Program-made: the position numbers and the translations under genes
Shown here: positions 27,733-60,695 of the stretch, one piece after another
Numbering within the stretch: position 1 is the stretch's first letter
How the letters are laid out: each line of letters begins with the position of its first letter
The notes under the pieces: model-generated
The model's database searches: none
Told to the model about the DNA's origin: nothing
Seen by the model: the letters and a program-made list of their open reading frames with translations, nothing else
Assembly (NCBI RefSeq): GCF_036324505.1
Contig: NC_086366.1
Location: 7,193,427-7,257,426 of the forward strand
Length of the DNA stretch: 64,000 nt
DNA from: Eleginops maclovinus
Taxonomy: Eukaryota > Chordata > Actinopteri > Perciformes > Eleginopidae
Direction: 5' to 3'

Positions 27733-27826
27733 TCAAAGGGTTTCAGTCTATAGACCAATGAAAAAAAAATGGAATGCGTATTAACTGGAAATCAGTTGGC
27801 TTTCTTGTATGATGGATAACAGCAAG
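27733..27826 (+). CDS. fli1: candidate alternative fli1 5' exon (MMDNSK)
   Basis: Acceptor CTTCTCTTCGCAG ends at 27732 and donor GTAAGA starts at 27827. The last 18 bases (27809-27826) read MMDNSK and end in phase 0, as MDGTIK does, so splicing to exon 2 gives [16 protein letters not shown]. An in-frame TAA lies nine codons before the first ATG, so translation would start here. A short upstream ATG frame (MECVL...) overlaps the start and could dampen translation. I know of no reported FLI1 N-terminus of this type; the support is splice signals, phase and position only. Confidence 0.4.
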
Positions 27827-29161
27827 GTAAGATGCTTAAAATGTAACACTAGAGGGGTCCCGGCCCACGGGGCTGTCTCGGAGTGAGGTTCACGCCGTTA
27901 CTCACCAGCCCTCCTCTGCCTAATTGGCTGCAGATGCGGTATCCTATGCTCTTTTTACCGCGTAGAAATTGGATGCATTTGGGGAACTTTATGAGGCGAG
28001 CCCTGCGTTTGCCTGCAGGAGCAGAAAAGACCAAAAAACATTGGTCTTCTACAAGTATTTAAATCGTGCCACGTTCATGTGCACCCCCATACCTTTCTCG
28101 GCGTAGTTATCATAAGGCTGGAATTCAATGAAAACACTCTAACATTAAGTTACGCAGTAAAAAAATAGAATTGCTGTTGAATCTCTGATCGTGTGGAATG
28201 TTAAAGGTCCCCTGTGTTTTTTTAAAATAGTTTTACGTACTTTTTTCCCAGTCAGGTATTGGCTTAAGATCACAAGTGCACGTAATTTGCATCCACTAAT
28301 AATTATACTCCAGTCGGTAAAAGGTTGGTGATTGTATATTTATAATGCTGGCAGGCCAGAGCACACATGCTACTGAACAGGAGAATGATGTCCCATAGGC
28401 CTTGTTAAGATAAGTTGAACTTTAGTGGTGAGTCCTGGATGCCAATATAGAGGTCCATATAGGTTTGCTTTATCACACAGTCCATAACAAGCATTTGGGA
28501 TATGCCACTGCTTTCCCAATAATTGCACAGGGAGGGAAGGGCTAAAGACACCGTCCTCTAAGTGCCCTTTCACCCTAGACTTTGTAAGCTGCACTTATTA
28601 AAGCGAAAAGTGTTTCAATATGTGGTAAGCTTTAGGGGAAAACGTGATGGGGGTTGGGATGGGGCCCTTCTTCTTCATCTTGCTGCCCAGCTCATATTGG
28701 GCTACTTGGAGTCATTCATCCATGTTACCAGTAGTTCATAAGTTAGTGCTGTTAATGTACGGACAGCAGGTAATTAAAACCTCCCGTATCTAATACCGCT
28801 GACCACTTTGGAGAAAACTGAGGCCTCTATGAACGAATCAAAGGATTATGTGTGCAGTCAGACATACAGGAGGACATTAAGCAAATTTGACTTTCACTTT
28901 ATTTTGGTGGAAGTGGTAACCCATGAGTCGAAGTTCACAAAACCTGCAGTAATTTGCGTGAATGTTTGCTGTCACCTCAGGTGTGGCCTAAGTGATGTCT
29001 TGATGACAACTTGCTAACACTTCTGCGAGGTACTTTACGCTTATAAGTTGACCAACATAGGATAACAAACGATATGTCAATCCAATTCAAACACATTAGA
29101 TACATCAGATAAAATCGAATTTATTATTACGTTTTTTTTTAATATGCTTTTATTTGCTCAG

Positions 29162-29246
29162 GACCCATTGGACTCTGAGCACCCTTGGGCCGGTCTGTCC
29201 AATAGACATGTTTCAAACTGTCCCTGACACGTCGTCTTACGTCAAG
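29162..29246 (+). CDS. fli1: candidate alternative fli1 5' exon (MFQTVPDTSSYVK, ERG-like)
   Basis: Acceptor TTTTATTTGCTCAG ends at 29161 and donor GTAAGA begins at 29247. ATG at 29208 opens 13 codons, MFQTVPDTSSYVK, ending in phase 0. Human ERG has the alternative start MIQTVPDPAAHIK spliced at the same place to [10 protein letters not shown], so the resemblance covers sequence, length and phase. An upstream leader exon (donor at 27398) would supply the 5'UTR. If exon 27733-27826 were joined to this one the frame would soon stop, so the two are likely alternatives. Confidence 0.7.
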
Positions 29247-32200
29247 GTAAGACACCACCGTCTCTTCGCCCAGGTAATGTTGGAGGGACAAACTGGGGAC
29301 CTTTCTGTTTTTAATTTATGCTGTGATATTCAAAGATCTGTCTTTCTCTTGATGTGTTTCAAATAGAATGTTTAGACTGCATTTTACGCTGGTTCTATAT
29401 GAGAACAATAAAGACTTTCTTTATTCAAAATTACCTACCCACATAAGTGGCTTTACGCAGGTGCTAGGCGTGTTGCATTTGATTGATATTTGTTTCCCTA
29501 GTAGTGGAGAATGGCTGCATGTTTACGCTGTGAAGCCACTTGTTGAAATATGGCTCTGTTGTGGTCTATGTGGAGTGCCAAGATCAATTTGATTTTGTCG
29601 ATTTGAAAACATCTTAAAGTCTTAAGAATCGCTGCTGTTAAGGATCATTATTATGTTTGTCGTCATAAATCTTTCTCTCTCTCTCCCCATGTCTCACTTT
29701 CTTGCTCTCTCCACCGCAGTCCTGTGAATGTAAATAAAGCAAACAGTGCACATCTGGTTTTCACGTAAAAAGCGGCATCGCGTCACACAGCATAAATACC
29801 TGCAACTGCTACATATCTGAGGCACTGAAACCATTAAATATGTTTTTTATAACGCTATGTATATAATGTCCATTTAATGTCAAGTCCAACGTGCACTTTG
29901 CTCGCATTTACTAAGTCAGTTAATTTGGCTGAATGACGTTTCCTCACATCCATTTTAATAATCTTCCGAGGGTGACTGCTCGGATTGTGCCTCATTATAA
30001 TGAGCCATTGTGCGGAGGCGAGCTGCTATGGTAATATCTTCATAATCAAGGTATTTTTCCAAGGGCGACTGTTAATGTTTTGAAGACTTATTTCCCCTTC
30101 GAATAAGGGCTCTTTTCATCCAGCCACAGCGTTTGTGCCACTGCAGAGAGGCTCCGCGTTGCAGGGCCCAGAACAATTCCTGGTGTGTTGTGAGAGAGTT
30201 GAATAGCACAGAATGTTTGAGGAGAAAATACGCGTTTAAATGAGTCTTTCTGCTGCCTTAAAAAAAAAAAACAAGAGGCCACGAAGGATAAACAGAGGTG
30301 ACTTGACCATGGAAAGAGTTAACTTTCAATTGTACAGTGCATAGCTGTTTTGATTTGCTGTGGAGATGCAGTCCCGATCATTTCTGTTTGTTCTGAATCC
30401 AATAATGTTATTTTTTTTTTATTCAAGGGTTAGCGTGTATTTTTCGCGTGCAAGTGCTGCACTCACTCACATTCAGGGAGATATTGGTCAGAATGTGGCA
30501 CGCCTCAATACGAGATTTAAAGAAATATTCCTCATTCAAGCGAATCCACGGCCCAACATTTGGTTTTGTTTGGTTAAGGCCAGGCGAGACTGGAACTCTC
30601 CAATAAAAATAAATCTCAAATTAATTATGGCCTAGAGCGAGGGGCCAGACAGTTCGTGCTTATATGTGCTGCATACTCCACTTTTTGCCCTCAGTATTTT
30701 GAATCTGTCTTTTAGCTTGACTTAGAGAAGGAATGATCAGAATACAAGTCTGCTGCCTGATAAACAGCAACGTTATTAGGTACATATGACTGGGACTATT
30801 TTTCTTTGGAATAACACTCCGCCGAAAACAGTTTCTCGCTAAACTCATTGGATTTATAATTTCCCACATCGGGACTGATACAATAAGGTGCCCATTAAGA
30901 ACCCTAATCTATAAAATGTTATAATCTATTTTTCACAAATACAAATACAACTCCAAATACTCACTTTCTCACAGACTGAAACCAAATGACCCTTTAAAAA
31001 AATATGAGTAGATATTCGTATAGGATAAAATTGAAAGGTTGGGCCTAACAATTGAAAGGTTGCTGAACATAATCTCTGTAAAGTGTCCGCCCACCTCTGG
31101 CTGGTAGCCCCTGCAGAGAGACAGAGGAGCTACTGGCTCGTGGTTTAAGGAAGAAATGTCTGGCTGTCTAGTTCCAGCATCAAGCCAGATGTTCTGTGGT
31201 TCACTGTGTAAACCAACTTGCATCTGTTTATTGGCCTTCCAAAATGTTTGTTACCACTGTATTCATTATGGTCTTGGTAGGTCCTGGACCCCCAGTGTTC
31301 CTGATAATGTTCTGGGATGGCAGGTATTTTAATACAGAAACATTATGTCTGAGGCAAGCTGTTGATGTTCTTTGATCAGACTTCTTAAGGAACATGAGGG
31401 TTTGTTTGTCACTTGTAGAGCATCCTATACATTTGAAGACGCACATCTTCACATTTGAATTATTTACTAAACCTAAAATCATTTTAGGACTGTAGTTCAA
31501 TGGAGGGTGAGGTTGGTTTTTTATCAATGGAACCTGATGACGTAAATTTAAAGACGCACATCCCAGTATAAAACTACATTGATGTTAATATATAACTGTT
31601 CATAAAGAGGTTTTGTAGTTCACCAATTGGAGGTGACGTCTTAAGCACCTCCTTCATTTGCCACGTTATCACTCATCTATTTAAAATAAAATAACTATAA
31701 GACCGCAGACTTAGGAATGTATAGAAAAACACAAAAAAAGAACCCGAAGCAGTCACTGAAGAGTTAAACAAGGTGTCTCCCTTAATTAAGCGAGTCTGAA
31801 CTGGCCTCAGGCAGGAGAAGCCTTGACCCTTAGCAGGATCCAGATGTGGTGGTCCCAAGGGTGGGGGCCCACAGCCCCACCAGACCCCCAAGTCGAGAGC
31901 AGACAGGCCGGCCCTGCTGTCAGCCTAACGAGTCTCTGTTTGGCAAAACCCCAACACTGCAAAAAATATTCATCATATCAACTAAATCAGTTTATATAGT
32001 TAAACATCAGGCAATAAAAAATGGCAGTGTAAGGAGATACATTGACTTTGGTCCAAAGTAAAGTTATCCCATATCAAATTTGACTTTCTTGATATTGGAT
32101 AAATGATTGGTGGTTTGCTAAAGCTTTTAAAAATCAATGAAACAAATCAAATACAATCTTGGTTAGAGTGAATTTCCCGTGTTACCTCTAAATCTGATCT

Positions 32201-33060
32201 ACTACTTCATGTGCATTTCTTTTATTGTAAAGCAATATCACTGAAATGCTATATCTGCTGTGAAGATTTCTTGCAGTGTTATTGGTCTGGTCACGTTCAG
32301 AGCTGGCTCCATGTCTAGCATCTGCACCAAAATTATGCTTGAATTGATGAGGGCAATTTCATAGGACAGACGAAGAGGAAAGAAAATACCTATGTGGGGG
32401 TGGGGATTTTTTTTTTAGGGGGAGTAGGGAGAGACCTTTGAATAACTATAGCAAAGTCAATAATAACAATAACACATTTGAAACCCTTTTTACGCCCTTT
32501 TTGAATGAGCCTTTGTGGATAAAGGCTGTATTTCATCCATTCACTCCTGCGCTGAACAGCAGACGCACACGTGTAGAACAGACCCTCAGACTGTAGTGCG
32601 GTTAGGAGCTGAATGCTTGGTTTTATTAATGGTGTCTCAGGAAAACTTCACAGAGAGCTGTAACAAAAAAAGACAAGGTTGCTACAAGTCCGGCCATAGG
32701 TGTTCAGGTTGGTCTCCTGTTTTGATTTAGAGCTCCATCAGCAGAGGAGAGAAACATCTGTCCTGAATGAAAGATAAACTTTATTTTAATGTAAGACTTT
32801 CACTATGAAATATAGGGTAACATAGAGCTGATTTAAAGAGGGATGGAGGCATGGCCAGATGCAAGTCTGAAGTGTAGGCGGGAACCAAAAGGGCTCTAAA
32901 ACATGGGATCACATAACTTAAGAGTGTGACAGTAAAAAGTCATTCCTCAAAACCTCAGTTAAATGTGTCCCGAAATATCTCATAACTCGGACAAAATAGT
33001 AAACCCTTCCACACCATCTGTGACACTACTGGGAAATCAAAACACAAGCCTATTCTACAG
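29247..33060 (+). other. fli1 5' intronic/promoter-upstream DNA
   Basis: Between the ERG-like alternative exon and the main promoter. AT-rich with no supported exon or repeat family. Confidence 0.4.
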
Positions 33061-33396
33061 CAGGCTACAACAGCAATGGCTGTGCACAACGCAGGCAGTC
33101 ATCCTGTAAATATTTCCGAGCAGAAAAACATAACAGCGGAGCGAACACTCAATTGTTTTCCCTGCTTATCTCTCTGGGACAGTATCCTGCTTTTTTGAAG
33201 GCAGGGCTTTCGGTGACACACAGCTTCCTTCTCAACCTTCTCAACAGTGGTGACTTCACTTCCCAAATTTAGAGGAAAGAAAAAACTCAATCCGGTAAAA
33301 GTGTCTCTTTCTCTCCGCCACATACCGGGGGCTGGAATTAATTCAGGAGCGTGTCATGTTTGGGATATTGTCGGAGTCCGCTGAAAATTGCGCAAA
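33061..33396 (+). promoter_or_regulatory. probable fli1 main promoter and 5'UTR
   Basis: The stretch directly upstream of the MDGTIK start. It holds ETS-core sequences in reverse (CTTCCT near 33228, ACTTCCC near 33257), which would fit autoregulation by ETS factors. No TATA box is clear. The transcription start cannot be fixed from sequence. Confidence 0.35.
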
Positions 33397-54624
<21,228 letters not shown>

Positions 54625-54655
54625 ACCTTCCACTCTAATCATCCAATCCTCCAAA

Positions 54656-54661
54656 AATAAA
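54656..54661 (+). terminator. poly(A) signal, proximal
   Basis: AATAAA 32 bases after the fli1 stop. Would give a very short 3'UTR; probably minor if used. Confidence 0.25.
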
Positions 54662-56981
54662 GTCCACAATTGCTGACCTGCACACCCAAACGACGCAGAA
54701 CCAATGAAGAATGACTTGATCGAGGCATCAGTCCTCTGAAGAAATTATGCTCCTAAATGAAGGATGATGAAAATTGAAGGAGAGTTTTTTTTATATATAT
54801 ATTTGTAAGAAAATATAAACAACTGGATGCTATGGTCCAAAATGGAATACTACTTACCTTTACCAGACTAGCAACTGTTTGTTTATGCTTTATGTCTAAG
54901 TCTCCTGTGCCTTTCTTTTTCCCAAAGCTTTTACCTTTTTAAAAAACCTCCCCAAAGCCAAAGCAGGACAGGAGAACAACTCAAGCCTGTCTCCCTCCTC
55001 GCCAAGCTACAGAACTAGACATGGGCCTTTTATTGATGGGTCTCAATCTACATCCTCCTCAGTACATTATGCACGTTACGCTTTAAGTATCTGCCTTTTC
55101 TGCTTGTCTACACCCTTGTTGGGGTTTCTTGTTCCCACCACATCTAGCCTTCTGTTTCCACTGTCTCCGTCTGCTCGTCTGTCCATCTGCATCTTTGTAT
55201 GTGTGTGTGGAGAGTCTTCTGGAATTCGCTGGACAAAGAGGAGCTCTCAAAGAGATGGACTTTTCTCAGCACTGAATGAAATTTGGCAACTGGAATATGC
55301 CATTCACAATTTTATTTATCCTCCAAACTGGAAGGCTAGAGAAGAGTTAAACGCCAGAGAAAGAAGCGCTGTATGTTTTGCTGACCTGGGTGAATTCACT
55401 TACTTTAAAAGCTTTCTGTGTGTTGTGTGCAGAGTTCAAAATTGGCGACGTGTACAGTCGTCTCGAGTGTGCTGCGGAAGCTGAGTCAAGATTTAATTGA
55501 AGTAATTTGCAACAATAATTCAACCCAGGTCAGATGTGTTCAGGGGGCCACACACTAGGCTTTTAAATGTTTGCCGTGCTGTTAACCCTTCAGCCATGCC
55601 ATTTCCAGATGTTCTGTTGCTCGACCATGTCAGTATTAATGTGAATGTTTTCTGGTTTGTGAAACACACGTGAAAGGGATCGCCTGCAGCAAAATCAAAA
55701 TTTGTCAGATGTTTCCATTTTGTTTAATGAAAAAGTCCTTAATTTTAAACACCAAGTTTTCTGCACATTTCTGTATCTGAAACATGAAAGTGCCTTTTTT
55801 TAGATGTTATCTAGACAATAAGTCTGTTTTCTGTTTGGATTTGTTTTTTATCCCGAGTGTCTTACAGTGAATCAGCTTTAGTACATGGCACAATAAGAGA
55901 CTTTGTCCTCACAGTGCCTTAACTGCTGTTTTATACTATATGTTTTCTTTTCATTATACACAATACAGCATTCAATCTTTTAATGAATTGTACGTTTCAT
56001 AATGATCATATCCCTGTCTCACCAGAAATCTGACAATTTTTGATTTTGAAGTGCACTCTGTCAATAACGGCTGCCACAGTGTAAGTGAGAGGAGTGGCTT
56101 AGCGTTATGTCATGTTAGCAGACAGTAAAGCTTGCATTTTACCAGGGCTGGGTCCTAGTTTGAGAGCAGCATGTGTGTTTGAATGTTAGTTTCTCACTGA
56201 TCTGAAGCCCAGCTAAAATGCACATGAATCTCAAGTCAGGATTTCATCATCATGTAAAAGTATCATGTCTAAATACATATCCATCTTCAGGTGTTCAAAG
56301 CTGTTAATAGCAAAAGTATTCCTTCAGAGTTACTGAATATGGACACTTGAAAATAAATTACTTGGGACTGAGTAGTTTAAGAACAAAAACCAAAAAGTAT
56401 GACGAGATGAAACAAAGAAATCCTCAGATTCGCAAACGCTGTGCGTTTGTCAGACCTATTTTTTATTATTTTATAAGCATCAGTCAACTAGGCATTAAAG
56501 CAACTTACTGTATAAATTATGCAGAGTTATTTTCATATGTGACACAGTATAAAAAGTCAAGAGAATTAATACGAGTTGACCTCGGTCAAAAATGCAAACC
56601 TTTTAAGTCCATTTCTGCTAAGTAGTTTGTTCAGCATGTTAAACGTTTTATATCTGTACATTTGGGCAAAACTTTGTAACATTTTTGTTTTTCTTGTTAC
56701 TGTTATTATTTCTGAAATTTGGTTGTAACATAAGTGTCTTTATGTGCACAAGATATTTTCATGTATTCCCAAAACCACAAATGCCTGCTTGAATCATAAT
56801 CCGACAGAACATTTCTTTCTTCTACGTGATTAGGACGTTTTCCATTTTTAATCACTTCTTAAGTCAAATAGCCCTGGAATTAATAGCTTTTCATTAAACA
56901 AATTCAGGTATGTTTATGCAAAACAATACAAATACTATTACTATCCACCACCAGCTTCTCCCGAAAGTTTATAGCTTTGAC

Positions 56982-56987
56982 AATAAA
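56982..56987 (+). terminator. poly(A) signal, distal candidate 1
   Basis: AATAAA overlapping a second AATAAA a few bases on, in an A/T-rich context at the end of the presumed fli1 3'UTR. Confidence 0.4.
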
Positions 56988-57111
56988 ATAAAAAGGGAAA
57001 TGGTTATTTGTAGCATGAAGAAATGGTTCCCTTAACCTCCATGTTTCACATGCATTATCAATGAAAAGGGAACTGTGCTACTTCGTATATGCAATGTATT
57101 TTGGATAACAA

Positions 57112-57132
57112 ATATATATATATATATATATA
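57112..57132. repeat. (TA)n tract in fli1 3'UTR
   Basis: About 21 bases of TA between two poly(A) candidates. Confidence 0.9.
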
Positions 57133-57244
57133 AATGTGTATAATTTTTACAATTAACCAATGTATTATTATTATTTTTGTCATTCCTGCAATGTATGAAG
57201 TAATAGCTTTTGATAAGGAGCTTTTGTATAGGGAACTGTGACAA

Positions 57245-57250
57245 AATAAA
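57245..57250 (+). terminator. poly(A) signal, distal candidate 2
   Basis: AATAAA followed by a T-rich stretch (TGTTTTTACC), the usual downstream-element composition. Best candidate for the end of the longest fli1 transcript. Confidence 0.45.
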
Positions 57251-57270
57251 TGTTTTTACCTCTCAAGTTA

Positions 57271-59554
57271 TCCTCCTTTTCCTGACTGGGGCTTCTCAGG
57301 ATGAAAAAGACAGTCGTAATATTTTATTTAGTCTGAGCATTTTGTCGCTTTAAATGCTGTGGAGTAAAGCAGCTAATTACACATGTTCTTTCTTAACCTA
57401 CATAGATGTCTTTGCATAATACTAGTGGTTTTGCATTAAGCTGGACATAAGAAATATTTACACCTGCAGAAACAAAACAACTTATAACAATTAAAAAATG
57501 ACTGAAGTGAAGCTTTTTTTTACCTGGATTCAGTTTTACTTTTAGGAAATAAAAAGTGACCGTTTGTAGTTTTCAACATTATCTTGATCATCCCTGCAGG
57601 GCTTGTTATCTGATTGAAATATAATCAAAGTTATACACAAACTAACTATGAAAAGCTTGGAAATGTTGCAGGTTTATTAGGTACAATGCAATGTAATACA
57701 ACAGCACTGCAATAATGCATATCTTCATAACGGTTATAATGTTCACCTTTTTGTAACTTGATTGAATGTAGCTTGATAATTATTAGAGGGTAGAATTGTT
57801 GGATTACATAAATGTTGCTTAAAATATTTTTCAACCCCAGTCAACACAAAATAATTATGATAAAATGCCTATGTTGATTTCCGCTTGGTGAACTTAATAA
57901 ACTAGCACTAACCGTGTTTTATTTCAAAGTAATTCAACTAATTCCTTTCTGGTTGTTAGACAAGGAATAGGAAGGGAAGCAAGCTGCAGTATTATAACAG
58001 GCTTCCTTTTTGTGACGCAATATTTTTTCCACGATAATTACAAGCTACATTTTGTCATTGCAAAAACAGTGAGAAACCATGTTTACACCTCTCTTCAGTT
58101 GTATCAGGTTTGTATGTACAAGTCATTCAAAGCCACAAGCAAATGAAGAAATTGTAGTTGTGTGAAAGCACTTTGGGCTGGTGCACATCAAATCTCCTGA
58201 GTGTTTTCTCTTTGCATCATCAAAATATCTCTCTGAGCACAGATTCAAATCATGGGTGTTTGGAATGTAACGATCTGTGTGTTTACGCTCTGTGTTTGTT
58301 AAATGATAGCTACAGCCTTGCAAGGTGATATGTTAGTTATCATGAACCACGTAGACGAAATATGAATCACATACCTAGAGAACATCCGCCAAGGGACCGT
58401 TGCAGATTAGTTTTAATTCAAATCTGTCTATGAAGCACCATCTTTGTCATCTTTAAGCTGCTCTGTCTCTTCATATGATTGCCAATAATATTCACAATCT
58501 TTTACTAAGTCCTACTTATTAGTCTATCACTTGCTACAGCAACATCCCTGGGTGCAGACACACACATGCATACGCAGTTCATTAGAGCGGTTTTAATAAG
58601 ACCTTGGCATCCAACAACACCTTCTGAAACTCCATTCATTCTTGCGTACACTATGTGCTGTAATTTCTCTAAATGGAGAGATCTGGTTTCATGTTCATGA
58701 CCTGCAGGCAAAATAATGGGCAGCGAGCTGTCTCCCAAACACTTTCACTCTTTTGTGTTCGGGTTCCCTGTTTGCTGTCACAACTTTGCTTTGTTTACAG
58801 ATGAAAAGCCGCAATAGGGGTTGGCACCTGTCATTACGCCGCTTTGACCTTTTTGATCATAGTCCTAATATGATATTCAGGCTCAGTTATCTAGAGAATG
58901 ATCCAACAACACAAACACATTTTTAATTCAAAAATAGCTTTTAATTTTGTTCCCCTGAGATCAAAAAAGAAACTTAACAAGAACAAAGAAAATTGATTGT
59001 CGTAATAAAGTCAGTGCAGCATACAAGCATATTTTAAGTGTTTCCTGATATCGAAATCTTTGTTTACTACATGCATTATTGAACAAACCACAATATATTT
59101 CTCTCACCCACGACAAAAGCAACGTCAACGTTGGTCCTTCAAGTAACTGTAGGGTTTATACACGGGGCAATACATTTGCATAGTCATTCAGCCTTTTTAT
59201 ACACAATAAACCTGATCTGCAGCCAGAGGTAAATAAGAACCACTCCTCTTCATTTAAATTAAATGCACATATGTATAATCCCTGAGCAAAGTATTTGGGA
59301 AAACTCTCTGTTCCTGTTGTTGAATTGTAGCTCCATATCTTTGCATGACCTGACCTCACTTTTGAGAACAGGTTTTTTGGCAGCAGACAGTGAAAGGTGT
59401 GGTTTTTAAATACAAATAGTTCACAATAAGTGTTCTGAATCTGACCCACAGAGGGCTTCCTAATCTGTGTTTAACACAATCGAAAAGAAACAAGCAGGTT
59501 AAAGGGAGGTTAACAGCCTCTGGTCTCAGTTTCTACTGTTCATTGCAATGCGTC
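57271..59554. other. fli1-kcnj1 convergent spacer
   Basis: Tail-to-tail intergenic DNA including the kcnj1 3'UTR on the - strand. No gene or named repeat seen. ATTAAA-type signals on the - strand exist near 58923 and 58590 but cannot be ranked. Confidence 0.5.
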
Positions 59555-60676
59555 TCACATCTTAGTGATACTGGGGGGGTCACTGATATCAATCACATCA
59601 AAGCCCTGGTTGTCATGTCCATCTCTGGAGTGGTGATGGTGACCCTTGATGTTGTGGTAACAGTAGGCACAGTGTGCAGTGGCCACTGGAACCATCTTGG
59701 AAAAGTTGGAGAAATCTACTCTGTACTTGCCCTCCTTGCTTCTGGAGATGATGGGTAGGAAGTTGTAGCCCCACATGATCTCCTGAGGAATAAACGAGGT
59801 CCGGACTTGACAGGCAGAGCTTGTGGACTCTGCTGTGCCGTCTAGGAAGACAACTAGTTCAAACTCTTGTTTGTGGAGCGTGTCCACCGCAATCTCGAAG
59901 AAGGGGCTGCCCTTGTCGATCACGTGGTAGAGCGTGAGAGGACACACGAAGAAGAGGTTGTCCTTGCCGGCGTCCACTATGAAGTCGATGTTCATTTGGT
60001 CTATGATGATTGTCTCCCCATCAGGTGTGTTTGTTGTCCTCAGCAGCTTGCCGTAGATCTGGCTTCCGATCATTAGGGTCTTGCGCAGGTTGGCCACTCT
60101 GATTGAGAGGCAGAGAGAACCATTTTTGGGGCTGATGACGGCCATGTCACTGAAGGAGATGGTCTTTGCTCGCTTTTTGGGTAAAGAGATTTTGGACAGG
60201 ATCACTCCACACATGAAGCAGTTAATAATGGCTCCGAGGAGGGACTGGATGATAAGAAGGGCCACAGCACCTGGGCAGTGAGGGGTGAGCGCTCGACCTC
60301 CATACCCAATGGTTGTCTGGGTTTCTAGGGAGTAGAGGAACGCTGTGGTCAGTCCTAGAACATTATCAATACATGGAGTGTGGTCAGATTTGGGGTTTTG
60401 CCAGAGAAGGTCTCCATTGCTGCGGGCAATCCAGTACCACAGAAGGCCAAAAATGAACCAGCTGAGGGTGAACGAGGCGATGAAGATGAGGAGTACATAA
60501 CGCCATCTGATCTCCACAAAGGTGGTCCAGAAGTCAGCCAGTAAGGATAAGTGGTTGCTGTACTTGATGTTTCCATATTCAATGTTGCAGTGCCCATCTT
60601 TGGTCACTAGTCTTGTCCTGTGGATTTTTCGCCTCGCCAAACAGCCATGGATACATTTGTTCACAAATCCGAACAT
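59555..60676 (-). CDS. kcnj1: kcnj1, ATP-sensitive inward rectifier K+ channel Kir1.1 (ROMK)
   Basis: Intact 373-codon frame, matching the ROMK2 form (372 aa) in length and start. This plasma-membrane K+ channel serves K+ secretion in kidney and, in fish, ion-transporting skin or gill cells. M1 spans about residues 60-81, the pore helix 107-121, the filter TIGYG 122-126 and M2 136-163. The Kir cytoplasmic domain follows, with KISLPKKRAKTISFS after M2 (PIP2-binding basic patch). N152 matches ROMK1 N171 (weak rectification). R22 and R292 match R41 and R311, but V61 replaces the pH-gate K80. D98 removes the N117 glycosylation site. The PKA/SGK sites S44 and S219 are Thr (T25, T200); S313 is S294. 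The tail TKM suits a PDZ ligand. It is convergent with fli1, as in human. An in-frame TAG lies two codons before the ATG. Confidence 0.96.
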   Translation of the reverse strand: MFGFVNKCIHGCLARRKIHRTRLVTKDGHCNIEYGNIKYSNHLSLLADFWTTFVEIRWRYVLLIFIASFTLSWFIFGLLWYWIARSNGDLLWQNPKSDHTPCIDNVLGLTTAFLYSLETQTTIGYGGRALTPHCPGAVALLIIQSLLGAIINCFMCGVILSKISLPKKRAKTISFSDMAVISPKNGSLCLSIRVANLRKTLMIGSQIYGKLLRTTNTPDGETIIIDQMNIDFIVDAGKDNLFFVCPLTLYHVIDKGSPFFEIAVDTLHKQEFELVVFLDGTAESTSSACQVRTSFIPQEIMWGYNFLPIISRSKEGKYRVDFSNFSKMVPVATAHCAYCYHNIKGHHHHSRDGHDNQGFDVIDISDPPSITKM

Positions 60677-60694
60677 TTTCTACGAGCCCACGAT
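60677..60694 (-). other. kcnj1: kcnj1 5'UTR piece and splice acceptor
   Basis: On the - strand the coding exon is preceded by TTGGCTTGTATTTTAG ending at 60695, a good acceptor, then 18 bases to the ATG. This implies at least one upstream non-coding exon, normal for Kir1.1 genes whose whole coding region lies in one exon. I did not find the upstream exon. Confidence 0.5.
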
Positions 60695-60695
60695 C

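Larger units (their letters stand above)
54625..57270 (+). other. fli1: fli1 3'UTR with candidate poly(A) sites
   Basis: AT-rich DNA after the fli1 stop with no credible coding frame. AATAAA occurs at 54656-54661 (very close to the stop), 56982-56987 and 57245-57250. The last two would give a UTR of about 2.4-2.6 kb and are the better candidates. A (TA)n tract at 57112-57132 lies inside. Confidence 0.55.

Noticed and set aside
29154..29366. 70-codon frame containing MFQTVPDTSSYVK
   Set aside because: It starts at a TTG inside the splice acceptor and runs past the donor. Only 29208-29246 is taken as coding.
55104..55484. 126-codon frame in the fli1 3'UTR
   Set aside because: Composition is random, no similarity is recognised, and it lies between the stop and the distal poly(A) signals.
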